Origin: Dawidia soli
GTDB taxonomy: Bacteria; Bacteroidota; Bacteroidia; Cytophagales; Cyclobacteriaceae
DNA: 64,000 bases
NCBI RefSeq assembly: GCF_018598185.1
Contig: NZ_JAHESC010000011.1
Location: 100,188-164,187 of the forward strand
Direction: 5' to 3'
Shown here: one piece after another, positions 8,801 through 15,607 of the stretch
Position numbering within the stretch: the first letter of the stretch is position 1
Layout: each line of letters starts with the position of its first letter
Position numbers and translations under genes: made by a program
Notes under the pieces: model-generated
Seen by the model: the letters and a program-made list of their open reading frames with translations, nothing else
The model's database searches: none
Told to the model about the DNA's origin: nothing

Positions 8801-8973
8801 GTGACCAGATTGCACCACTCGGTATTGCCGTGATCGGTGGCCTGATGTTCTCACTGATCAGCACATTGCTTTTTCTTCCACTGATTTATAATTCCATCGA
8901 AGGCAATCGTAGTTATCAAAGTGCATCACTCGATCCTGAAGACGAAACCAGCAAGTATTACCATGCACAATAA
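5845..8973 (+). CDS. RND efflux transporter, AcrB/HAE1-like inner-membrane pump
   Basis: The product has 1042 residues, the full length for an RND pump. It starts with the first transmembrane helix (RKPITVLVAVLAIVFFSVLA) and IDIFPTLGLPTVYV, followed by porter-domain repeats. A cluster of helices II-VI includes LGGLALAVGILVDEGTVTIEN with the proton-relay acidic residues. The second half repeats the fold, ending in GLGEGGDQIAPLGIAVIGGL. It uses proton-motive force to drive substrates through the tripartite complex with the neighbouring TolC-like and adaptor proteins. Substrates cannot be predicted; the HAE-1/CusA split is not certain from sequence, but no heavy-metal methionine pattern stands out. 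Confidence 0.93.
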   Translation: MNLLQGALRKPITVLVAVLAIVFFSVLAARNMKIDIFPTLGLPTVYVAQPYGGLSPEQMEGLITSYYEYHFLYVTGVKFVESKSIQGATIIKIQFQEDTDMSQAMAEVVGYVNRSRAFMPPGTVPPFITRFDAGSVPVGQLVFTSDAKSLSEISDLALFRVRPMFSTLPGVSAPPPFGGNQKTVIIKVDPDKIKNYKLTPDQVVQAIAKSNTITPAGNVRIGDETLLTPLNTQVENYKELERVPLTLGSGAAIYVRDIAQVQLGADVTTSYALINGKRSVYIPVTKRATASTWEVVKRVKAALPEMQAAIPDDIKVTYEFDQSGYVINSLKNLLFEGGLGALLTGLMVLLFLGDRRSALIIVLTIPLALLTGVTFLFLAGQSINIMTLGGLALAVGILVDEGTVTIENIHRHQETGKSKSRAILDACKEIVWPKLLILLCILAVFVPSIFMSGVPRGMFLPLALSVGFAMIGSFFLSNTFVPVMANWLLSDSLPEHSTAKFDRFRERYLATLDKLKSKSGFALSAYAVLSIAMIAVLVMIIGTEIFPKTDAGQAVVRVKLPVGTRLERTEQVAKRVLQLADSVSGGEVEITSAFVGTQPSSYPVNLIHLWTSGPHEAVIRINLQEGASTGIESFKESLRGVVEKKLSNVTISFEPGDLVDQVINLGSSNPVELAIQGRDFNQTRKIADKLLSKLKTIPYLRDAQIATPLDYPGVKIEIDRVKAGQLSLSVDDIGKSMVAATSSSRFTQPNYWLDKNTGTAYQVQVEYPQFIMNSTDDIEGVPVLNDPPVYLRDIASWRMTSTPGEYDRLNQQRFITITANIFNQDLGSAVRDVNTAVASLGELPKGVKIMVKGQADLLNETMSELQTGLLIAIVVIFLLLATNFQSFRLSLVVLSIVPAVIAGSFLLLLLTGKTLNIQSYMGTIMGVGVAIANAILFVTNAEQFRKEGNPNAYREGAFNRLRPIVMTSLAMIAGMIPMSLGLGEGGDQIAPLGIAVIGGLMFSLISTLLFLPLIYNSIEGNRSYQSASLDPEDETSKYYHAQ

Positions 8974-8977
8974 CATT

Positions 8978-10054
8978 ATGAAAAATAGATTCGTTATCGC
9001 CACTGCACTATCATTACTTATCTGGTCGTGCGGCACAAAAAAAAGCGAAACTACTTCCGCTCAGGCGGCCGACTCGGTCCAGGTTTTTGCATTAAAAAAA
9101 GAATCTATTAGCAAGACGTTGTCGCTTCCTGCCGAACTGCTGCCTTGGAAAAAAGCGGAAGTATTTGCCAAGGTGCAAGGCTATGTGCGCGAACTGAAAG
9201 TGGACATTGGTGATCGCGTACGCAAGAACGATGTGCTCATCATTCTCGATGCACCGGAAGTCACCGCCAACTATGCAATCTCGGTGGCGAATCTTCAGGC
9301 TGCTAAATCAAAATACCGCACAGGCCAGGATGTGTATAAAAGAACACTGTTAGCATCACGTGAGAAAGGTGCTATATCCGACAGCGAATTGGAGCGAATC
9401 AAAAACCAGATGCTCACCGATAGTGCGTCTTACGAAGCAGCACGGGCTGGCGCGGAGGCAAATGCACAACTGAAGAACTACCTGGTTATTCGTGCTGCTT
9501 TTGATGGAGTAGTCACCAAGCGCAATGTTTATCCCGGCACCTTGGTAGGGAAAGACCAAACGCCTATAATTGTGTTGGAGAATTTGACGAAGCTTCGTTT
9601 ACGCATGGCAGTACCCGAAGTATACACCTCGGCCCTTCCTGAATCCAACATTATCATATTCTCAGTAGATGCACAACCGACAAAGAAATATTCCGCTACA
9701 CTGGCCCGCAAATCCAACGAAATCGATGAAAAGACGAGAACGGAACTGTGGGAGTTCGAAGTATCCAATGGCAACCGCGAATTAAAATCCGGGATGTACG
9801 GCAATGCCAGTTTCAACGTAAAGCGTGACAGTCCAAGTTTCGTTGTCCCCTACGCTGCCGTGGTAACAACATTGGAACGAAAATTTATCATTCGTGTACG
9901 CGAAGGCAAAACCGAATGGGTGGATGTGCGCACGGGTATTAACACCAGCGACAAAGTTGAAGTTTTTGGTGACTTGCAAGAGGGTGACTTCCTGCTCACT
10001 AAGGCTACCGATGAGGTAAGGGAAGGTCAAACCGTTGTAGTGAAGAAAAAGTGA
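8978..10054 (+). CDS. RND efflux periplasmic adaptor (membrane fusion protein)
   Basis: The product has 358 residues from the ATG at 8978, four bases after the pump's stop; an ATG at 8963 would overlap the pump gene. The N-terminus is a lipoprotein signal (ATALSLLIWSC). A biotinyl-lipoyl-like half motif (KVQGYVRELKVDIGDRVRKN), a helical hairpin, the second lipoyl half (VIRAAFDGVVTKRNVYPG), a beta-barrel and a membrane-proximal domain (DLQEGDFLLTKATDEVREGQ) follow in the usual order. It links the pump to the TolC-like duct. Confidence 0.92.
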   Translation: MKNRFVIATALSLLIWSCGTKKSETTSAQAADSVQVFALKKESISKTLSLPAELLPWKKAEVFAKVQGYVRELKVDIGDRVRKNDVLIILDAPEVTANYAISVANLQAAKSKYRTGQDVYKRTLLASREKGAISDSELERIKNQMLTDSASYEAARAGAEANAQLKNYLVIRAAFDGVVTKRNVYPGTLVGKDQTPIIVLENLTKLRLRMAVPEVYTSALPESNIIIFSVDAQPTKKYSATLARKSNEIDEKTRTELWEFEVSNGNRELKSGMYGNASFNVKRDSPSFVVPYAAVVTTLERKFIIRVREGKTEWVDVRTGINTSDKVEVFGDLQEGDFLLTKATDEVREGQTVVVKKK

Positions 10055-10138
10055 GTACCAGAATTAAAGTTACATCTCCGGTTAATTGATATGTGTTAAT
10101 TCGTACGCTATAACTAGAATTGAAAGTTACCCATTGTC

Positions 10139-10194
10139 AGGACGATGACCTTACCACAGGAACCTGTTGTATTTCGATTCCCTTTCGGTCAGGC
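10139..10194 (+). other. Decayed tRNA-like 3' half, copy 2
   Basis: A variable-arm-like hairpin (ACAGG-aa-CCTGT, 10156-10167) is followed by a T-loop-like TTCGATTCC and an acceptor-like tail, then by a terminator hairpin and tail repeat C. The layout is that of 2351-2522 on the other side of the efflux cassette but more eroded. It is not a functional tRNA. The remainder of 10055-10323 holds nothing else I recognise. Confidence 0.3.
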
Positions 10195-10196
10195 AT

Positions 10197-10233
10197 AAAA
10201 AAGCCTTCTATTTTTCACAATTAGAAGGATTTT
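10197..10233. terminator. Hairpin terminator, degenerate copy of the one at 2420
   Basis: AAAAAAGCCTTCT pairs with AGAAGGATTTT around a 13-base loop that shares CACAATT with the loop at 2432-2445. It lies 140 bp after the adaptor gene and may end the efflux transcript. Confidence 0.55.
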
Positions 10234-10234
10234 A

Positions 10235-10288
10235 GTAGATCGGAGGGTGCTGCGTTCGTGCTTGCTGAACCAAGGCTTTCAAAAAATG
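10235..10288. repeat. Dispersed tail repeat, copy C
   Basis: GTAGATCGGAGGGTGCTGCG and following bases, related to 1720-1780 and 2461-2522. A six-base deletion keeps the minus-strand frame, which ends in STNAAPSDLL. Confidence 0.45.
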
Positions 10289-10323
10289 GCGGAACTATCC
10301 AAATAACTGCCTTTATGGCCGCC

Positions 10324-11170
10324 TTAAATAGACGGCTCATTAAAATCAGGAGCCGAGGTATCGCGTTGTTCGCATAATGCAATTCGCTGTTTCATTAGGT
10401 CTATCGCCTTATCCGCGAAAAATTGAACCATCGGCATATGTAACGAATCGTTTTCTGAGTCGATCAATGCTTTAAAATAAACTAACCGCTCTTCCTCCCT
10501 AATGATAATGGGAGGCAATTGATGCTTTAATAAGAGAAGGGTTGTCAGCAACCTGGTTAGCCTGCCGTTCCCATCTGAAAACGGATGAATTTGTAAAAAC
10601 TTGTAGTAAAAACCGGCAATGACAGAAAGTGGATGCTTGGAATAGTTTTGTTCAGCCTTCCATGCTGGCCCTTGATCCAATTGCTGTTGAGTCTCCTCGA
10701 TCAACGCTCTAACAGCCTCAGGTACTTTTGAGTACTCGAGGTACATGTGATATTGGTTATTGGGGCGTAATGTGAAGTTATCCTCTGTCTTATAGTGACC
10801 CGCTGGAGCCAGCAGGGCGTCCTGAACCTCCCATTGCGCATCGTCCTTCATCAGTTCCCCATGGAGACTTTTAATGGTCTGTTCAGTCAGACTTGTTTCT
10901 TCAAAAGCGGAGAAAATCTTGTCAAGAACACCGCGATGATTTTTGAGATCATAAACATACTTCATTCCCATCCCAACTCTGACGATGTTGTCCTTCAAAA
11001 ATTTTATTGTCTGCCCATAATTCAGCGTAAGGCCTTCGATTTTTGTCGAATGATAAGTGAAATTGTTTCTGATGGCTTCTTTCTCCTGTTCACCCCAGTG
11101 CGAAAAGGGCCCGGCATTGAGATAAGTTTTATGAAGCGCAACGAATTGGGCAATTTCAGCGTCTCACCAT
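10324..11170 (-). pseudogene. Fic-family protein, frameshifted at its start
   Basis: The catalytic Fic core is intact in the frame 10324-10998, with the loop HPFSDGNGRLTR that binds ATP and Mg and transfers AMP to target hydroxyls. Homologous sequence continues upstream in the same frame (EIAQFVALHKTYLNAGPFSHW, then NNFTYHSTKIEGLTL) but meets a stop at 11164-11166 without any ATG, GTG or TTG. An ATG at 11168-11170 lies in another frame, and one lost or gained base near 11161 would join the two. STKIEG matches the class II inhibitory motif (S/T)xxxE(G/N). If translation started at the internal TTG (10998) the product would lack that brake. Most likely a recent pseudogene or a sequencing error. 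Confidence 0.75.
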
Positions 11171-11225
11171 AAAGAAAAAATATCCGCTATTGCGTATATT
11201 CGCGCGTTGGCCGCAATTTTTATAT

Positions 11226-11849
11226 ATGAGATTAAGACTAATAATTATTTGTTCTTTTTTGGCTTGTTGCAAATCAACGGACATTTCGGTTGAAGAACGA
11301 CTGGAGAGAGTTGACCGGTTTAAACAAGAAAGAAACTGGAACAAAATGATTAATGAACTGGACGAAATCATAAAGGCAACACCAAATAATGCCGACCTTT
11401 ACTTTCAAAGGGGTTATGCAAAAGAAATGGATTTGAGGTATGAAGACTGTATTCATGACTTCACGAAAGTCATTGAGCTTGATTCAAATAAATCATTAGC
11501 AAGAACAAATCGCGGATTTGCTTATCGAAAACTCGGTGAGTATGAAAAAGCTATTAGGGATTTTACTGATGAATTACGGATTAATCCTAACCCATATTCT
11601 TACGAGCACCGGGGCTTGGTAAAGTATCTGTTAAAGGACAATGAGGCTGCGTACGCTGACATCAGTAAATCAATTGAGTTAGATCCTCAAAATTCAATTG
11701 CCTATAAAAGCCGATCCTTAGTTCTTGTTGCAATGAATAGGCATAAAGATGCATGTGTAGATGTTATCAAAGCAATCGAACTGGGAATTAAAACAAAGTA
11801 TCCAGATTACACTGAGGAGATTGAAAAATTGGAAATTAATTGTAAATAA
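11226..11849 (+). CDS. TPR-repeat lipoprotein
   Basis: The product has 207 residues from the ATG at 11226. This start gives a short lipoprotein signal with the lipobox FLACC; an earlier start at 11190 would add an implausible tail. The mature protein holds at least four tetratricopeptide repeats (for example ADLYFQRGYAKEMDLRYEDC; ARTNRGFAYRKLGEYEKAI; AYADISKSIELDPQ), a protein-protein interaction scaffold. The gene is AT-rich, stands alone, and is framed by short GC-rich inverted motifs (CGCGTTGGCCGC upstream, CCGCCAAC...TTGCCGGG downstream) that recall mobile gene-cassette borders. Partner unknown. Confidence 0.75.
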   Translation: MRLRLIIICSFLACCKSTDISVEERLERVDRFKQERNWNKMINELDEIIKATPNNADLYFQRGYAKEMDLRYEDCIHDFTKVIELDSNKSLARTNRGFAYRKLGEYEKAIRDFTDELRINPNPYSYEHRGLVKYLLKDNEAAYADISKSIELDPQNSIAYKSRSLVLVAMNRHKDACVDVIKAIELGIKTKYPDYTEEIEKLEINCK

Positions 11850-12110
11850 GTAAGATCAGTTATAAAAATACCGCCAACACAAGCTATAAGTCATTGCCGG
11901 GTTTAGTATAGCGAAATTTATTATCTTTCAAAATATGTTTGGTCACGTGGGATAGACCCGGCAGGTCGGGCTAACATTCCGCTTCGCTGCATTTTTTAGC
12001 ACTCCAATTCCCGTAAGCTTTTCCTGAGAGCTACGTAGGAATATAATATCGGCACAACCCACAAGAGGTGTGCGAACTCAAACCGCAAAAATTGAAAAGA
12101 TTACAAAATA
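11850..12110. other. Gene-free stretch with cassette-border-like motifs
   Basis: No gene is seen. ACCGCCAACACAAGCTATAAGT runs into CATTGCCGGG after the TPR gene, and GGGCTAACATTCCGCTTCGCTG lies further on (11970-11991). Both resemble degenerate recombination sites of the attC kind, but the core boxes do not match the consensus and no integron integrase is present. Weak evidence. Confidence 0.25.
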
Positions 12111-12148
12111 AAAAAGCAAACTCCGAAAAATTTGCTTCTAAATCGAAA
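12111..12148 (-). terminator. Terminator of tRNA-Arg; also one arm of a direct repeat
   Basis: On the minus strand, AGCAAA pairs with TTTGCT across CTCCGAAAAA, followed by a T-run. The place is right to end the tRNA-Arg transcript. The whole stretch recurs at 1680-1717 in the same orientation. Confidence 0.6.
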
Positions 12149-12149
12149 G

Positions 12150-12221
12150 TAGCCCCGACAGGAATCGAACCTGCATCAAAAGTTTAGGAAACTCCTATTC
12201 TATCCATTGAACTACGGGGCC
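12150..12221 (-). tRNA. tRNA-Arg (anticodon CCT)
   Basis: On the minus strand a full 72-base cloverleaf reads: acceptor GGCCCCG/CGGGGCT with one G-U pair and A73, a D-arm with TAGTTCAATGGATAGAA, an anticodon stem GGAGT/ACTTT with loop TTCCTAA, and a T-arm GCAGG-TTCGATT-CCTGT. CCT reads the AGG arginine codon. The 3' CCA is not encoded. The 3' end faces the accessory region on its left, the usual geometry for island insertion. Confidence 0.95.
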
Positions 12222-12433
12222 AGTTTGTCGTTAAACCGCTCAATTTTCACCACGACAAGGGCGCAAAGATAAAAAATAATGCATCCCGCAGACCTTTTTT
12301 GTTAAATCTGTACCTCTCCCAGGGCCCTACCCGAAGAGAACCAACTAACCACTGACCACCAGTTGGTTACCCAAAAGCCATCACAAGCCTCCCAACAATC
12401 ACCTCCGCACCTCAATTCCGAAAACAGGGTTTT

Positions 12434-12473
12434 ACCCGTATCAAAGCCCTATCATACCCGTATCAAAGCCCTA
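12434..12473. repeat. Two tandem copies of ACCCGTATCAAAGCCCTA
   Basis: Two identical 18-base units with a 22-base period lie in the gap 12222-12550 between tRNA-Arg and the next gene. The remainder of that gap is C- and A-rich and shows no gene. The unit could be a protein-binding site or a start of tandem expansion. Confidence 0.5.
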
Positions 12474-12550
12474 CTTCACCTATACCATAGCTATACCAAG
12501 GCCACCCGATACAACCCATGAACCACTGCTAACCTTTGTTCCATGAGTTT

Positions 12551-13081
12551 CTAAGACGCCTGATACACCAAATCCCACGCCTCCAGATCCTTTACACAAA
12601 GTCCTAACAAAACAACCAGCGTATCCACCCCACCCGTGTCGATCTCCCCGTTCGAAACACTCAGATAATCGTAAGCCTGCCCTGGACGACGCACAGGCAC
12701 CTCCGGCTTATAAACAATCCGATACTTTTCATCCTGAAGCGACGTATCTGCGCCGGCATCAAAATCCAGCATCAGCATGAGGTTCAGGCTATCGCCCCAG
12801 ATTTTCAGCGCGGTCTTTTTAGAGGATAAAAAACCGCGGGCCAGCCGGATCTCGCCGACCTCGCGTCCACCGCCAAGGATCTGATACTTGCGTCCGACAA
12901 AAGGCATTCTCCTGGGCTGAAACTTATACTCGACTCCCCGCCACATAAACTTACCCGTCATCGTATGGCTGTCGATGCGTGTAAGGAATTGCTCGCCGTC
13001 AAAGAAGTCCAGCCGGGTGGGCTCATAGCCCGTGTTGTGCCCGGCACCGATCGTCGTCCTGGTATAGCGGAGTATGCTCAT
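12551..13081 (-). CDS. Hypothetical protein downstream of hflX
   Basis: The product has 176 residues from ATG 13081, soluble, no signal peptide. Its sequence is beta-rich with evenly spaced strands (RLDFFDGEQFLTRIDSHTM, FMWRGVEYKFQPRR, KYQILGGGREVGEIRLARG), which suggests a beta-barrel or LURP/tubby-like fold. That is only a shape guess. It starts 12 bp after hflX on the same strand, so it is co-transcribed and might assist the GTPase or ribosome-linked processes. No family recognised. Confidence 0.65.
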   Translation of the reverse strand: MSILRYTRTTIGAGHNTGYEPTRLDFFDGEQFLTRIDSHTMTGKFMWRGVEYKFQPRRMPFVGRKYQILGGGREVGEIRLARGFLSSKKTALKIWGDSLNLMLMLDFDAGADTSLQDEKYRIVYKPEVPVRRPGQAYDYLSVSNGEIDTGGVDTLVVLLGLCVKDLEAWDLVYQAS

Positions 13082-13093
13082 ACAACGGAATCC

Positions 13094-14293
13094 TTATACC
13101 GACTCGACCGGCCACGGCGAGAACTCGTAGCCGTCCTTCAGGAAGTTGGGGAAGATCTGGATGTGCCGTTCTTTTACCTTTTCGAAGATCATTTGCTTCA
13201 GGCCATTGACGTTTTCATTGGCGGTGGCCGACACGAACACGACGTTTTCGAAGCCCTTCTGACGGTAGAAGCCGCGCATCTCTTCGAGGTTTATGTCGGG
13301 GTTCTTCTGGCGGAAGAGGTCGATCTTGTTCAGGACCAGGATGGTGGGGATGTTGGCGGCGCCGATCTCTTCGAGGGTCTTGGTGACCACCTCGATCTGG
13401 TTGTCGTGGTAGGGGTGCGCCAGGTCTACGACGTGCAGCAGCAGGTCGGCTTCGCGCACTTCGTCGAGGGTGGATTTAAACGACTCGATCAGGTGGTGCG
13501 GTAATTTGCGGATGAACCCTACGGTGTCGGACAGCAGGAACGGGATGTTGCCGAACACTACTTTGCGCACGGTGGAGTCGACGGTGGCGAAGAGCTTGTC
13601 TTCGGCCAGCACGCCGGAACCCGATAACAAATTCATGAGCGTGGACTTGCCGACGTTGGTGTATCCCACCAGGGCTACACGCACAACGCTGCCGCGCGAC
13701 TTGCGCTGGGTGGCGCGTTGTTTTTCGATCTTTTCGAGACGCTCTTTCAGGATGGTGATCTGGTGGCGAATGTTCCGACGGTCGGTCTCGATCTCTTTTT
13801 CACCCGCACCACCGCGTGTACCCGTGCCGCCGCGCTGGCGTTCCAGGTGCGTCCACATGCGGGTGAGGCGGGGCAGCAGGTATTGGTTCATGGCCAGCTC
13901 GACCTGTGTCCTGGCCTGCGCGGTCTGTGCACGCCACAGGAAAATATCCAGGATCAGCAAGCTTCGGTCATAGATGCGGACTTTAAAGTCTTCCTGTTCT
14001 TTGGGGTTGAACTCCCGCTCGAGGTTGCGCAGCTGCGAGGGGCTGAGGTCTTCGTCGAAGATAATGTGTCGCACTTTGTTCTGCACCACGAACTGCTTGA
14101 GCTCGGCCAGCTTGCCTTTTCCCAGAAAGGTGCGGGAGTCGGGGTGCGGCAAATTCTGCACCACCTGGTGAATGGTCTTAATGCCCGATGTCTCAGCCAG
14201 AAAAGCCAGCTCGTCGAGATGCTCCTGGGTTTCCTCCTGGGTGCGGGTGCTACTGAGTGCAACTAAAACGGCTGTATTTTCTGCTTCCTTCAT
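13094..14293 (-). CDS. hflX: GTPase HflX
   Basis: The product has 399 residues from the ATG at 14293; a TTG at 14314 would add seven. The N-terminal HflX domain (SGIKTIHQVVQNLPHPDSRT, FLGKGKL) and a coiled helical linker precede the GTPase domain. That domain shows G1 GYTNVGKST, G3 DTVGFIRKLP and G4 NKID, followed by a short C-terminal tail. HflX binds the large ribosomal subunit, splits stalled or heat-stressed ribosomes and hydrolyses GTP. It is divergent from the exopolysaccharide genes and followed closely by the unknown gene at 12551. Confidence 0.95.
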   Translation of the reverse strand: MKEAENTAVLVALSSTRTQEETQEHLDELAFLAETSGIKTIHQVVQNLPHPDSRTFLGKGKLAELKQFVVQNKVRHIIFDEDLSPSQLRNLEREFNPKEQEDFKVRIYDRSLLILDIFLWRAQTAQARTQVELAMNQYLLPRLTRMWTHLERQRGGTGTRGGAGEKEIETDRRNIRHQITILKERLEKIEKQRATQRKSRGSVVRVALVGYTNVGKSTLMNLLSGSGVLAEDKLFATVDSTVRKVVFGNIPFLLSDTVGFIRKLPHHLIESFKSTLDEVREADLLLHVVDLAHPYHDNQIEVVTKTLEEIGAANIPTILVLNKIDLFRQKNPDINLEEMRGFYRQKGFENVVFVSATANENVNGLKQMIFEKVKERHIQIFPNFLKDGYEFSPWPVESV

Positions 14294-14340
14294 ATCTTTT
14301 ACAAAAGTGAACAATTCTTAACGTATATTTTTTTCCGCTT

Positions 14341-14372
14341 GTTGCATGGTTGGGTTACTTTTTCCTAATTTT
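14341..14372 (+). promoter_or_regulatory. Promoter of the exopolysaccharide gene run
   Basis: TAATTTTG (14365-14372) fits the Bacteroidota -7 consensus TAnnTTTG exactly, with TTG 21 bases upstream (14341-14343) as the -33 element. It points at the glycosyltransferase start about 105 bp further on, leaving a long leader. Confidence 0.55.
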
Positions 14373-14477
14373 GACAATACACCGAAACCCGAATTCAGCT
14401 GGAATTTCCTCACATACAGCCGAATTTTCTACCCTTTACCGGATTCAGGATAATTTCAATTTTCTCAACCAGAGCCC

Positions 14478-15590
14478 ATGAGAATTGCTATCGTCCTCAA
14501 CACGTCCTGGAACATTTACAATTTCCGGATGAACTTTGTTCGCGCCCTGCTTGAAGAGGGGCATGAGGTGCACACTGTTGCACCCGAAGATGAGTACACT
14601 AATCTCCTTGTGGCGGCCGGTTGCGTGCACCACAGGGTGCGGATGGACAGCCGGGGAGCCAACCCTGTCAAGGATTCGGCTTTAATTGTCGAGCTGTACG
14701 CCATTTACAAGAAGATGCGCCCCGACGTCATTTTACACTACACGATCAAACCGAATGTGTACGGCACCCTGGCGGCGTCGATGCTGAAGATCCCGGTCGT
14801 AAACAACGTCTGCGGCCTGGGCACGGTGTTCCTGAAGGACAACCTGGTGTCTGCCGTGGCGATCATGCTGTACAAGATCAGCTTCCGCTTTGCCCGGAAG
14901 GTCTTCTTCCAGAACCCCGACGATTTAAAGCTGTTTGTGACACGTAAACTCGTGCCGGAGCGTGCCGTGGACCTGGTGCCCGGCTCGGGCATCGATCTGC
15001 AGAAGTTCCTGCCGATGGATTTCCGTCGCAACGACACTTTTACGTTCCTGATGATCTCCCGCCTCATTACCGACAAGGGTGTGCTGGAATATATCGAGGC
15101 CGTGAAGAAATTACGGGCGGCGGGTGTGAACGCCCGCTTCCAGGTACTGGGCGCGATGGACCCGCTGCACAAGCGCGGCATCAAGACCGAGGTGATCCAG
15201 GAATGGATCGACCAGGGCATAATCGAATACCTGGGCACGACCAACGACGTGCGTCAGTTCATCCAGGCAGCGGATTGCATCGTGCTGCCCTCCTACCGCG
15301 AAGGTACGCCGCGCACATTGCTGGAAGCGGCGAGCTCGTCGAAGCCCATCATCGCCACGGATGTACCGGGCTGCAACCATGTTGTGAAAAACAATTTTAA
15401 TGGCCTTCTTTGCAGGCTGAAAGATGCAGACGACCTGGCAGAAAAGATGAAGGAGATGGCCGGCATGGAAAACGCCACCCTGAAGCTTTTCGGTGAGAAC
15501 GGTCGGGTGAAGATGGAAACGGAGTACAGCGAGTCCGTTGTCATCAACAAATACCTGCAGACGATCAGCGAGTTCAAAAAGGCATCGTAA
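14478..15590 (+). CDS. Glycosyltransferase family 4 (exopolysaccharide synthesis)
   Basis: The product has 370 residues. It has the GT-B layout: an N-terminal acceptor domain (IVLNTSWNIYNFRMNFVRAL, ILHYTIKPNVYGTLAA) and a C-terminal nucleotide-sugar domain. The latter carries the family 4 signature around VLPSYREGTPRTLLEAASS, where the E-x7-E type acidic pair holds the sugar nucleotide. The protein is soluble and should act at the cytoplasmic face of the membrane, adding a sugar to a lipid-linked repeat unit. It is the first gene of the run that continues with rfbC-like, exporter and kinase genes. Donor and acceptor sugars are not predictable. Confidence 0.88.
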   Translation: MRIAIVLNTSWNIYNFRMNFVRALLEEGHEVHTVAPEDEYTNLLVAAGCVHHRVRMDSRGANPVKDSALIVELYAIYKKMRPDVILHYTIKPNVYGTLAASMLKIPVVNNVCGLGTVFLKDNLVSAVAIMLYKISFRFARKVFFQNPDDLKLFVTRKLVPERAVDLVPGSGIDLQKFLPMDFRRNDTFTFLMISRLITDKGVLEYIEAVKKLRAAGVNARFQVLGAMDPLHKRGIKTEVIQEWIDQGIIEYLGTTNDVRQFIQAADCIVLPSYREGTPRTLLEAASSSKPIIATDVPGCNHVVKNNFNGLLCRLKDADDLAEKMKEMAGMENATLKLFGENGRVKMETEYSESVVINKYLQTISEFKKAS

Positions 15591-15607
15591 CAGGCCATTC
15601 ATTTTTC

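Noticed and set aside
11860..12000. True integron attC sites
   Set aside because: The R and L core boxes do not match the consensus and there is no integron integrase in the window; kept only as a low-interest observation.
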